This document shows, one piece after another, positions 16,707 through 22,821 of a stretch of 36,080 nucleotides of DNA. Below the pieces are notes generated by a model. The model had not been told where the DNA came from. It saw only the letters and a list, made by a program, of their open reading frames with translations, and searched no databases. The position numbers and the translations under genes are program-made. The first letter of the stretch is position 1, and every line of letters starts with the position of its first letter. Source of the DNA: Bryobacter sp. (GTDB lineage Bacteria > Acidobacteriota > Terriglobia > Bryobacterales > Bryobacteraceae); assembly GCA_022843605.1 (NCBI GenBank), contig JALHNI010000022.1, positions 26,350 to 62,429 of the forward strand, in the 5' to 3' direction.

Positions 16707-17136
16707 GGGACACCTCCGCCGTTGCCGTGATGACTTTGGCCTTGCGCGTCTCAATCATCCACAAACCCAGGGCGCGCTCGACGTCGATTTCGCCCGCGAC
16801 CGCATCGGGTGTGCCATCCTTTTGCGTCTCGCCCAGGGCCGCCAGCCTCAGTACCTCTTGCCTTGCGCGGAAGCGAACGTCTGGATCCGCGTGTTGGATG
16901 TCGCCGCCCAGGCTGTCCAGCATCATCGTGTACAACTGGTCGATCTTGGATTCGTTGCGCTCTTTTAGCCGCAGTAACAACGACCGCACTTCCTGGTCAC
17001 GGCTCCGGTAGTGCTCGACTGTCGGCTGCGCCACGCCGAGTTCCGCCGCGATTTGTGCAGAGCTTTTACCCGCGATTGTGGCGGCGATTACCTTCCGCTT
17101 TCGGTCCTTGCCCTGAATTTTGGAGATGCGCGCCAC
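16696..17136 (-). CDS. Terminase small subunit-like HTH protein
   Basis: A 146-residue protein from GTG 17136. The N-terminal part holds a helix-turn-helix: KRKVIAATIAGKSSAQIAAELGVAQPTVEHYRSRD (residues 13-47). The rest is helical (VRSLLLRLKERNESKIDQLYTMMLDSLGG...), suitable for ring assembly. HTH plus helical oligomerisation domain, and location just before sigma-like and large terminase genes, fit the DNA-recognition subunit of the packaging motor. A plain transcription regulator of the same size is the alternative. Its last codons contain the ribosome site for the next gene. Confidence 0.6.
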   Translation of the reverse strand: MARISKIQGKDRKRKVIAATIAGKSSAQIAAELGVAQPTVEHYRSRDQEVRSLLLRLKERNESKIDQLYTMMLDSLGGDIQHADPDVRFRARQEVLRLAALGETQKDGTPDAVAGEIDVERALGLWMIETRKAKVITATAEVSLDS

Positions 17137-17166
17137 GCTTCCCCAGTGTACTCAGGGCGGTTCCTA

Positions 17167-17182
17167 TAAGTGAAACAACTTA
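17167..17182. promoter_or_regulatory. Small inverted repeat in the terminase/membrane-protein gap
   Basis: TAAGT and ACTTA arms separated by 6 nt, in the AT-rich gap between the small-terminase-like gene (minus strand) and the short plus-strand ORF at 17243. It may be an operator or a chance palindrome; no promoter pair could be fitted convincingly around it. Confidence 0.2.
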
Positions 17183-17242
17183 CACACTTGCGACTCTTTT
17201 TTGTCGATCAGAGCAATAAACGTAGCGAAGGAGGATTTACTC

Positions 17243-17281
17243 ATGGCACCCTTGCCCGATCTCGACCCGCCCGGATTCTAA
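17243..17281 (+). CDS. 12-codon proline-rich ORF with strong ribosome binding site
   Basis: It reads MAPLPDLDPPGF then TAA, and follows AAGGAGGA with 7 nt to the ATG. It lies in the gap between the membrane protein gene and the terminase small-subunit-like gene, and overlaps the stop of the convergent membrane protein gene by 2 nt. Its ending (LDPPGF) resembles that of the 14-codon ORF at 1807-1851 (LEPPIGF). No function is known; it may be a leader peptide, a micro-peptide, or a chance match to a ribosome site. Confidence 0.4.
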   Translation: MAPLPDLDPPGF

Positions 17282-18015
17282 CGTCCGGACCACACCCGGG
17301 CCGCGGCTTCGGCGTAGTCGACCAGACGCGCCCGAGCCGCGGCCCCATCAGCCGCCGGCACTTCAGCGCGTTGTTCTCCCACCCTCGACATCGCCACCGC
17401 CCAACCCCACACCGCCCCGTTCGTCACGACCAGCAACCCCATATTGACCCACGCCCGCGTAGTACCGTTCGTCGCGTTGTAGACTTCGTACGCCACCGCC
17501 ACAGCCACAAGGTAGGAGACCAGGATGCGGCCATGCAGGATGACGTTCCACCGCCGCGCTTTCGACGGGAATACTCCAAAAAAGGCAGCGACCGCACCGG
17601 CCACGAGGGCCAAGCCCGTCGCCACGTAACGCTGTGCAATCATCACCCAGGCGCCGCGCTTGAGTAACGCCAGATCCGGTGCTGCCGTCGCGATCACCAG
17701 CACCAGCGACACGCCGGCCACGCCGAGCAGTAATCGCGGAGCCGACCGCGCCGCCCCCGGATAGTCCGCCAGCACCTCCCGCAGCCACTCAGCCACCACC
17801 GCGCATTGCGCCAGCATGACAAGCGGAGCCGTGACGAGGAACAGCGTTCGATAGGCTGGCGTGTTGAAGCCCAGCGGCCACAGCGCCGCAGCGCGTAAGA
17901 GCTCGAACGCCACCCAGCCCACCAGTACGGGATAACTCCTCCAGAGGCCCGCGCGCCACCACCGAACCAGCAACACCAATTGCCCAGCCGCCAGCAGCCA
18001 CCACAGCCACATCAT
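17278..18015 (-). CDS. Multi-pass membrane protein of the prophage
   Basis: A 245-residue protein. It begins MMWLWWLLAAGQLVLLVRWW, followed by five or six further hydrophobic stretches (VLVGWVAFELLRAAALW, LFLVTAPLVMLAQCAVVAEWL, LLLGVAGVSLVLVIATA, YVATGLALVAGAVAAFFGVF, ILVSYLVAVAVAYEVYN, MGLLVVTNGAVWGWAVAM), so about seven transmembrane segments. The start codon overlaps the stop of the upstream gene (ATGA). It is too large for a typical holin and has no known catalytic motif. A role in membrane exclusion or lysogenic conversion is possible but unsupported. Confidence 0.6.
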   Translation of the reverse strand: MMWLWWLLAAGQLVLLVRWWRAGLWRSYPVLVGWVAFELLRAAALWPLGFNTPAYRTLFLVTAPLVMLAQCAVVAEWLREVLADYPGAARSAPRLLLGVAGVSLVLVIATAAPDLALLKRGAWVMIAQRYVATGLALVAGAVAAFFGVFPSKARRWNVILHGRILVSYLVAVAVAYEVYNATNGTTRAWVNMGLLVVTNGAVWGWAVAMSRVGEQRAEVPAADGAAARARLVDYAEAAARVWSGR

Positions 18016-18452
18016 GCCGACGCCGGCACGAAGTCAGAGAGATCCATCGCCGCCGACTCGACCAACCAGGCCCCCGACCGGCCGATGTGGGGCGCTAGCC
18101 GTAACTTCGCCGACGCTTTCCAGACCACCCAATGCAATGCAATCAACTCATCCAAGTCCCAAGCCTTTCGGTGCGACATGTCATCCATGTAATCCCGCAT
18201 CTGCTGCTTCGTATAGCTGCGCACCTCTCGCAGAATCGAATGGTAGTCCCGCATATCCTCGACACGCAGCGCCGAGCGGACCTGTGGCGACAACCGCGCT
18301 GGATACTCGCGTCCGACAAGTAGGCGCAGTTGGTCGAGCCGCTGCAACGGGTTGACTGGCGCATCACGACGCCGGGGCAACCCTGGCACCATACTTCTCT
18401 CCAGTCGCCGTTGTAGTTCCTCATTCAGAACATCGGCAATCGTTTTTTTCAT
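18012..18452 (-). CDS. Hypothetical prophage protein (146 aa)
   Basis: A basic helical protein (MKKTIADVLNEELQRRLERSM...). ATG 18452 follows AGGAGG with 5 nt spacing and overlaps the stop of the upstream RHH gene by 4 nt (ATGA). The C-terminal part contains RDYMDDMSHRKAWDLDELIALHWVVWKASAK, which looks amphipathic. No recognisable family. Being coupled to an RHH protein upstream and a membrane protein downstream, it is part of one operon. Confidence 0.6.
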   Translation of the reverse strand: MKKTIADVLNEELQRRLERSMVPGLPRRRDAPVNPLQRLDQLRLLVGREYPARLSPQVRSALRVEDMRDYHSILREVRSYTKQQMRDYMDDMSHRKAWDLDELIALHWVVWKASAKLRLAPHIGRSGAWLVESAAMDLSDFVPASA

Positions 18453-18826
18453 TGCGCCTCCTGTTGTAATTCGGCCTGTCGAAGAAGGTATTCATCCCCA
18501 AGTGACAGTGCCACCCCTGGCTTGATCACCTTTTGCGTCGTGCGGTCGCCCGGTGCCCGCCACCAGCCATGCAGCCGCAGCGCAAGCTCCTGATCTCTAA
18601 CATCTAATTCAATAAACCGCTGCACCAATACCTGTTTGCCATGTGGCAACGCCGACAAGTCCACGTCCGCAGCCTTCACTTCATCCCGAGACAGCCACGC
18701 CGCGATCACGTCAATTACCACCGTCGTCATCTTGACGCGGCGCGCGTAACACGTATCCTTGAACCTCTCCAGTAACGCGGCTGGCAGCCGGATCGATGTC
18801 GAGATTAAGGGCTCATCATTCTTCAA
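18449..18826 (-). CDS. Ribbon-helix-helix regulator-like protein
   Basis: A 125-residue protein starting at TTG 18826. The N-terminal 50 residues fit a ribbon-helix-helix (CopG/Arc) fold: the beta strand ISTSIRLPAAL followed by helix ERFKDTCYARR, a turn, and helix MTTVVIDVIAAWLSRD. The rest (about 75 residues) is acidic and helical, so it is longer than minimal RHH proteins. It is divergent from another RHH gene at 18943 across about 116 bp, a typical arrangement for regulators controlling the shared region. Confidence 0.6.
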   Translation of the reverse strand: MKNDEPLISTSIRLPAALLERFKDTCYARRVKMTTVVIDVIAAWLSRDEVKAADVDLSALPHGKQVLVQRFIELDVRDQELALRLHGWWRAPGDRTTQKVIKPGVALSLGDEYLLRQAELQQEAQ

Positions 18827-18861
18827 CTGTATATTTTCCCTTCAAAAAACCTCTTGGCATG

Positions 18862-18891
18862 TTGACCAAAAACCCTCTTATGGTTTACAAT
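18862..18891 (+). promoter_or_regulatory. Plus-strand promoter for the RHH/excisionase operon
   Basis: TTGACC at 18862-18867 and TACAAT at 18886-18891 with an 18-nt spacer, 51 nt before the first ATG (18943). Five of six bases match the consensus in each box. Confidence 0.7.
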
Positions 18892-18909
18892 CTATATGTA
18901 TATCGCACT

Positions 18910-18938
18910 ATACAACAACACCTACAGGAGATACAACA
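18910..18938 (+). promoter_or_regulatory. Direct repeat ATACAACA, operator-like
   Basis: Two copies of ATACAACA at 18910-18917 and 18931-18938, 21 bp apart, i.e. two helical turns. They lie downstream of the promoter and around the ribosome site of the RHH gene. RHH dimers often bind such repeats in pairs, so autoregulation by either RHH protein is plausible. Confidence 0.35.
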
Positions 18939-18942
18939 CCAC

Positions 18943-19134
18943 ATGCAGGATTTAGGCCCTTGTACGCAAGTTCGCCTGCCCATGAATAATGCGCTCCGGC
19001 GCGCAGTCAATGCACGTCGCGCCAAACTAGGGCTCCACTTGCCCGAGGCCCTGAATGCCGCGCTCCAGCTATGGGCGGCTGACGAACTGGCGGAGATCCA
19101 AAAAATAAACGCCGAGAAGGCCAGCGCTGCTTGA
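18943..19134 (+). CDS. Small ribbon-helix-helix protein (63 aa)
   Basis: ATG 18943 is preferred, with AGGAGA about 12 nt upstream; a longer frame reaching 18796 would run through the promoter. The sequence CTQVRLPMNNALRRAVNARRAKLGLHLPEALNAALQLWA has the strand-helix-turn-helix pattern of Arc-like DNA-binding proteins. It is the first gene of a plus-strand operon; its stop overlaps the ATG of the excisionase-like gene by one base. It may be a repressor or co-regulator of excision. Confidence 0.6.
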   Translation: MQDLGPCTQVRLPMNNALRRAVNARRAKLGLHLPEALNAALQLWAADELAEIQKINAEKASAA

Positions 19135-19340
19135 TGACCATCGACCAGGTGGCCGAGCGCTGGCAGTGCTCCCCCTGGACCGTCCGGCGCTTGCTGGAAG
19201 ATCAACCCGGTGTCGTCAACCTCGGCACCGGGCGTAAGAAGATGATGCGCATCCCCCCCGCCGTGGTGGAACGCGTAGAGGCTGACCGCTCCTCAGCCGG
19301 ATTCACTGTCGAAAGACAACGACGCGGTAGCCGCGTCTAG
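19134..19340 (+). CDS. Excisionase-like HTH protein
   Basis: A 68-residue protein from ATG 19134 (TGATG overlap with the upstream gene). It contains a MerR-type helix-turn-helix: MTIDQVAERWQCSPWTVRRLLEDQPG followed by a wing region (VVNLGTGRKKMMRIPPAVVERVEAD), the pattern of the excisionase/HTH_17 family, which bend DNA at attachment sites to promote excision by the tyrosine integrase. It is adjacent to and convergent with the integrase gene, with a 48-nt tail-to-tail overlap. Confidence 0.75.
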   Translation: MTIDQVAERWQCSPWTVRRLLEDQPGVVNLGTGRKKMMRIPPAVVERVEADRSSAGFTVERQRRGSRV

Positions 19341-20417
19341 GAGTCTCTGTTGCGCAGGAACAAAGTGAGCATAATGCCGCTCCGTCGTCTTGATGGAATG
19401 ATGGCCAAGCAGCAGTTGAACCGTTCGCAGGTCCGCCCCCTTCTCCAGCAACTTGCAGGCGAAGGTATCCCTGAACCGATGGGGATGAGCGTGGACCCCA
19501 GCGAGCTCCCCCAGTCGCTGGATAACGCGAGCCAGGACATGCCGGCGAGTGTCGAGCCGGACACTATCGACGCCCCAGAAGAAGAACTCGGGATGGTGGA
19601 CTGGCAGTCCGACGAGACCCTCGACGGCGTGCTGGGGCAGCCGGACCTTGATGGGGTGACCATTCTTCATGGCTCGCAAGGTCAGGTACCCAGTCGCGAC
19701 GTCGAGTTGACCGCGGCTGATTTTCGCCGCATCGCTGATGCGGAGGCCGCTGTACAACAACAGGTCGATCAGTGCCTTCGCGCGATGTCGCCCGAACTCG
19801 GCGCTCTCGGCATTCGCGTTGGTCAGCTTGGGGATCGCCTGGCGAAGCTTGAAGACCTCCTCATCCGTGAACGGTTGCGTGGGCAAACTGTGTTCCTTGG
19901 GTGGACGCAAGCCAGCGGCCGGATTGTGGTCGACCCACCCCTGAGCCTGCAGGAAGCGGAAGAAGGCCCGAAAGGTCTCAAGCTCTTTCCGCTGAGTGGC
20001 TGGTGCCAATTGCTCGCCAATCAGATTGCGACGCTGCGCACGATAGACCGTCAACAGTTCGGTGGTGACCGCATCCACCGTTTCGGACCCATCACGGTGG
20101 CAGTATTCGATGAGCGGCCGCACGACGAAGCCGTAGGCCGCGATGGTCGACTCAGCCAGCCCCCGAGTGCGCATATCGGTCTCCCAGAACTTGAGCCCGT
20201 CCGCCAGTGTCGCCCGAGCCACGGCAATCGCCGTGGGGTCGCTCTCGATCCGCTCCAGCCGGCGCACAGCCAGCCCCCAGTTTCTCGTTTTCAGGCTTTG
20301 TCGCAGCATGCGCCCGCGGATCTCGCCGTAGATCCAGATGGGGCAGCTGCATTTTGTGAACCCGATACCCAACTTCGCCCCCGGGCAATTGGCTGAGTGT
20401 CGCCTGTATAGTTCCAT
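19293..20417 (-). CDS. int: Tyrosine recombinase / prophage integrase
   Basis: A 374-residue protein from ATG 20417. Catalytic set: Arg226 (SGLRISDA), Lys251 (AMKNGHP), His313-x2-Arg316 (HRFRDTF), His339 (LLGHHS) and Tyr349 (ERHYAHF) in the order expected for phage integrases. The N-terminal part begins with a short Cys cluster (C11 then CSC at 23-25, with a His before C11), which may bind zinc, followed by an arm/core-binding SAM-like domain. The gene points away from the tRNA, which lies about 70 bp upstream. It integrates and, with the excisionase-like protein, excises the element. Confidence 0.95.
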   Translation of the reverse strand: MELYRRHSANCPGAKLGIGFTKCSCPIWIYGEIRGRMLRQSLKTRNWGLAVRRLERIESDPTAIAVARATLADGLKFWETDMRTRGLAESTIAAYGFVVRPLIEYCHRDGSETVDAVTTELLTVYRAQRRNLIGEQLAPATQRKELETFRAFFRFLQAQGWVDHNPAAGLRPPKEHSLPTQPFTDEEVFKLRQAIPKLTNANAESAEFGRHRAKALIDLLLYSGLRISDAAKISRGQLDVATGYLTLRAMKNGHPIKVRLPQHAVEGLVGLPVHHPEFFFWGVDSVRLDTRRHVLARVIQRLGELAGVHAHPHRFRDTFACKLLEKGADLRTVQLLLGHHSIKTTERHYAHFVPAQQRLLDAATASLSFDSESG

Positions 20418-20419
20418 GT

Positions 20420-20449
20420 ATCGATTGTACAAATTATCGTACAAGCGAT
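20420..20449. repeat. 11-8-11 inverted repeat upstream of the integrase
   Basis: The arms ATCGATTGTAC (20420-20430) and GTACAAGCGAT (20439-20449) match in inverse orientation at 10 of 11 positions, with an 8-nt AT-rich spacer. The repeat lies 2 bp upstream of the integrase ATG and 40 bp from the tRNA-His 3' end. The geometry is that of a core recombinase site (two arms around a 6-8 nt overlap) or of a repressor operator at the integrase promoter. The right half also contains a second GTACAA direct copy 12 bp from the first. Confidence 0.6.
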
Positions 20450-20489
20450 ATCGACGGAGCTAAGTTATTGTCACGATTGGCTTATCTGG

Positions 20490-20566
20490 TGGGGTGCCCT
20501 ACGGGGCTTGAACCCGCGACATCCGGAATCACAATCCGGCGCTCTACCAACTGAGCTAAGGGCACC
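20490..20566 (-). tRNA. tRNA-His(GTG), probable phage attachment gene
   Basis: On the minus strand the cloverleaf folds from 20566 to 20490. The acceptor arms are GTGCCCT and AGGGCAC, with an extra G at position -1 (20566) and C73 opposite it, the hallmark of tRNA-His. The anticodon arm is CCGGA-loop-TCCGG with loop TTGTGAT, anticodon GTG. The T arm contains GGTTCAAGCC. The encoded CCA occupies 20492-20490. It lies just downstream of the UbiD-family gene, on the same strand. Its 3' half would be the attachment core of the prophage. Confidence 0.97.
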
Positions 20567-20583
20567 ACACTCCTTCGATTGTA

Positions 20584-22035
20584 CTACTTCAACCCCGCCT
20601 GTTTCCACAAGGCATCCACCCGCATCTTCACTTCCGGGCTCATCTTCATCACGTCAGGCCAACGCCGGGTGAAGCCCTCCTCCGGGCCCTTCCGCGTCGC
20701 ATCGATCCCCATCTTCGATCCCCAGTTCGGCATCCGCGACGCATGGTCAAGCGAGTCGATCGGCCCCAACACGAACTCAATGTCCCGCTGCGGATCGATG
20801 TTGTTCAGCGCCTTCCAGGCCACTTCGCTCACGTTCCGCACGTCCACATCCTCGTCCACCACCACAATGCACTTCGTGAACATCGCCTGGCCCAAGCCCC
20901 AAATCGCGTGCATCACCTTGCGCGCTTGCATCGGATAACTCTTCCGGATCGACACCAGCATCAGATTGTGAAACACGCCCTCGGCCGGCATGCACATGTC
21001 CTGAATCTCCGGGATCTGCATGCGCAGCATGGGCATAAAGATGCGCTCGATCGCCTTGCCCATGTAGAAGTCTTCCATCGGCGGCGGACCCACGATCGTC
21101 GTCGCGTAGATCGGATTCTTGCGCTGTGTCATGCACGTGACATGGAAGACCGGGTAGTCGTCCTCCAGCGAGTAGAAGCCGGTATGGTCCCCAAAAGGAC
21201 CTTCCCGCCGCAGCTCGTCCAGGTTCACGTACCCCTCCAGCACATACTCCGCCTGCGCCGGCACTTCGAGGTCCACCGTCTGGCACTTCACCATCTCGAC
21301 GGGCTTGTTGCGCAGAAACCCAGCCACCATCATCTCGTCGATATCGGGCGGCAAGGGGAGAATAGCCGAGTACATCGTCGCCGGGTCCGCGCCGATCGCC
21401 ACCGCCACTTCCATCCGCGCCTGTTTGCCCTCGGCCTGCAGCCGCCGGAAATGGTCGGCACCCTGCTTGTGTTTCTGCCAATGCATGCCCGTGGTGCGCT
21501 CATCGTAAACCTGCATCCGGTACATACCGCAATTGCGCTTGCCGTTCTTCGGATTCTTCGAGAACACCATCGGCAGCGTGATATAGGGGCCGCCATCCTG
21601 CGGCCACGTCGTCAACACGGGCAGTTCATGCAGCGAGAAGCCATCCCGGCGGATCACTTCCTGGCACGGTCCGCTCGAAACCGTCTTGGGAAAAAACGCG
21701 CCAACTTCGGCCAGTTTCGGTAGCATCTTCAGCTTGCTCATCAGCCCTTCGGGAGCCTTCATTTCCATGAACTCGGTAATGCGCTCCGCGAACTCATCCA
21801 CCTTGCCCACGCCCAACGCGATCTCCATACGCCGGTCGCTGGCGAACGCATTGATCAGCACCGGCACCTGCGAGCCCTTCGGCTTCTCAAACAACAATGC
21901 CGGGCCGCAACTCTTCACCGCTCGGTCGGCAAACTCCGTAATTTCGAGTTTCGGGTCAACTTCAAAGGGAATGCGCTTCAGTTCACCGGCCTTTTCGAGG
22001 GCGGCGATGAACTCGCGAAGATCTTGGTACGCCAT
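20584..22035 (-). CDS. UbiD-family decarboxylase
   Basis: A 483-residue protein from ATG 22035 (AGAAGAG ahead), the usual length for the family. UbiD enzymes use prenylated FMN to decarboxylate aromatic or unsaturated acids, for example 4-hydroxybenzoate prenyl derivatives in quinone synthesis. Visible features: NCGMYRMQVYDERTTGMHWQ (from residue 168, prFMN and metal binding region) and REGPFGDHTGFYSLEDDYPV (from about 277, with the catalytic Glu/Asp pair). No UbiX partner is seen within the window. The exact substrate cannot be told; quinone biosynthesis is the simplest guess. It is divergent from the fabG-like gene across 50 bp. Confidence 0.9.
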   Translation of the reverse strand: MAYQDLREFIAALEKAGELKRIPFEVDPKLEITEFADRAVKSCGPALLFEKPKGSQVPVLINAFASDRRMEIALGVGKVDEFAERITEFMEMKAPEGLMSKLKMLPKLAEVGAFFPKTVSSGPCQEVIRRDGFSLHELPVLTTWPQDGGPYITLPMVFSKNPKNGKRNCGMYRMQVYDERTTGMHWQKHKQGADHFRRLQAEGKQARMEVAVAIGADPATMYSAILPLPPDIDEMMVAGFLRNKPVEMVKCQTVDLEVPAQAEYVLEGYVNLDELRREGPFGDHTGFYSLEDDYPVFHVTCMTQRKNPIYATTIVGPPPMEDFYMGKAIERIFMPMLRMQIPEIQDMCMPAEGVFHNLMLVSIRKSYPMQARKVMHAIWGLGQAMFTKCIVVVDEDVDVRNVSEVAWKALNNIDPQRDIEFVLGPIDSLDHASRMPNWGSKMGIDATRKGPEEGFTRRWPDVMKMSPEVKMRVDALWKQAGLK

Positions 22036-22085
22036 GCTCTTCTTTCTGATGCCGCCTTCGCGGCACAAGCTTTATCATCGTATAG

Positions 22086-22820
22086 ATGTCTGAACGCATT
22101 GCTTTCGTCACCGGCGCCAGCCGCGGCATTGGCCGCGCCTGCGCCTCCTCACTCGCCGCAGCCGGCCACAAACTCGTCATCGCCGCGCGCAACGTTGACC
22201 AGCTTGAAGCCTTCGCTGGCGAACTCCGCGCCTCCGGCGCCACCGTCTTCGTTCAACCCATTGACCTCGCTTCCGGCGACTCCATCGCCGAAGCCTTCGC
22301 CCGCGCCCAGAAGGATTTCGGCCCCGTCACCATCCTGGTCAACAACGCCGGCATCACCAAAGACGGCCTCGCCCTGCGCATGAAACGCGAGGATTGGGAC
22401 ACCGTCATCCAAACCAATCTCACCGGCGCATTCCTCTGTTGCCAGCAAGCCATGCAAAGCATGCTGAAAGCGCGTTGGGGCCGTATCATCAATATTTCCA
22501 GCATCGTCGGCGAAACCGGCAACGCGGGCCAGGCGAACTACGTGGCTTCCAAAGCCGGCCTCATCGGCCTCACCAAGACCCTGGCCCAGGAACTCGCCAG
22601 CCGCACCATCACCGTTAATGCCATTGCCCCCGGCTTCATCGAAACCGACATGACGCATGTGCTCTCCGATGAACTAAAAACCAAGTTGCTCGGCTCCATT
22701 CCCCTGAAGCGCCTCGGGAAGCCCGAGGATATCGCGGCCGCCGTCCGCTTCCTGGCGAGCGAAGAGGCCAGTTACATCACCGGGCACGTCCTCGACGTGA
22801 ACGGTGGCATGTACATGTAA
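22086..22820 (+). CDS. fabG: 3-oxoacyl-ACP reductase FabG-type SDR
   Basis: A 244-residue classical short-chain dehydrogenase of the right length for FabG. Cofactor motif TGASRGIG (residues 9-16), NNAG (86-89), active site Ser139, Tyr152 and Lys156 (YVASK), plus Asn111 (TNLTG). The C-terminal ETDM and GGMYM-type ending are characteristic of FabG. It reduces 3-oxoacyl-ACP with NADPH in fatty-acid synthesis, but it is not next to other fab genes, so a related 3-ketoacyl reductase role is possible. It ends 1 bp before the stop of the convergent sulfatase gene. Confidence 0.85.
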   Translation: MSERIAFVTGASRGIGRACASSLAAAGHKLVIAARNVDQLEAFAGELRASGATVFVQPIDLASGDSIAEAFARAQKDFGPVTILVNNAGITKDGLALRMKREDWDTVIQTNLTGAFLCCQQAMQSMLKARWGRIINISSIVGETGNAGQANYVASKAGLIGLTKTLAQELASRTITVNAIAPGFIETDMTHVLSDELKTKLLGSIPLKRLGKPEDIAAAVRFLASEEASYITGHVLDVNGGMYM

Positions 22821-22821
22821 G

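Larger units (their letters stand above)
1..20489. mobile_element. Prophage, right-hand part (left end outside window)
   Basis: A continuous block of phage genes: integrase, excisionase-like protein, terminase, portal, scaffold, capsid, adaptor-like proteins, lysin and a tail/nozzle protein. It stops at the 3' end of a tRNA-His gene, with the integrase about 70 bp from that tRNA, the classical layout for tRNA-targeted integration. Beyond the tRNA the genes are ordinary metabolic genes. No second copy of the tRNA 3' end was noticed inside the window, so the other attachment site should lie to the left of position 1. The virion gene order and the absence of a tape-measure protein in view suggest a short-tailed phage, but the missing left part could change that. 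Confidence 0.9.

Noticed and set aside
19350..20396. 348-codon plus-strand open frame
   Set aside because: Entirely antisense to the integrase, which has all catalytic residues; GC-rich codon bias keeps the opposite frame open.
20743..21723. 326-codon plus-strand open frame
   Set aside because: Antisense to the UbiD-family gene and rich in His/Arg, as expected of a shadow frame.
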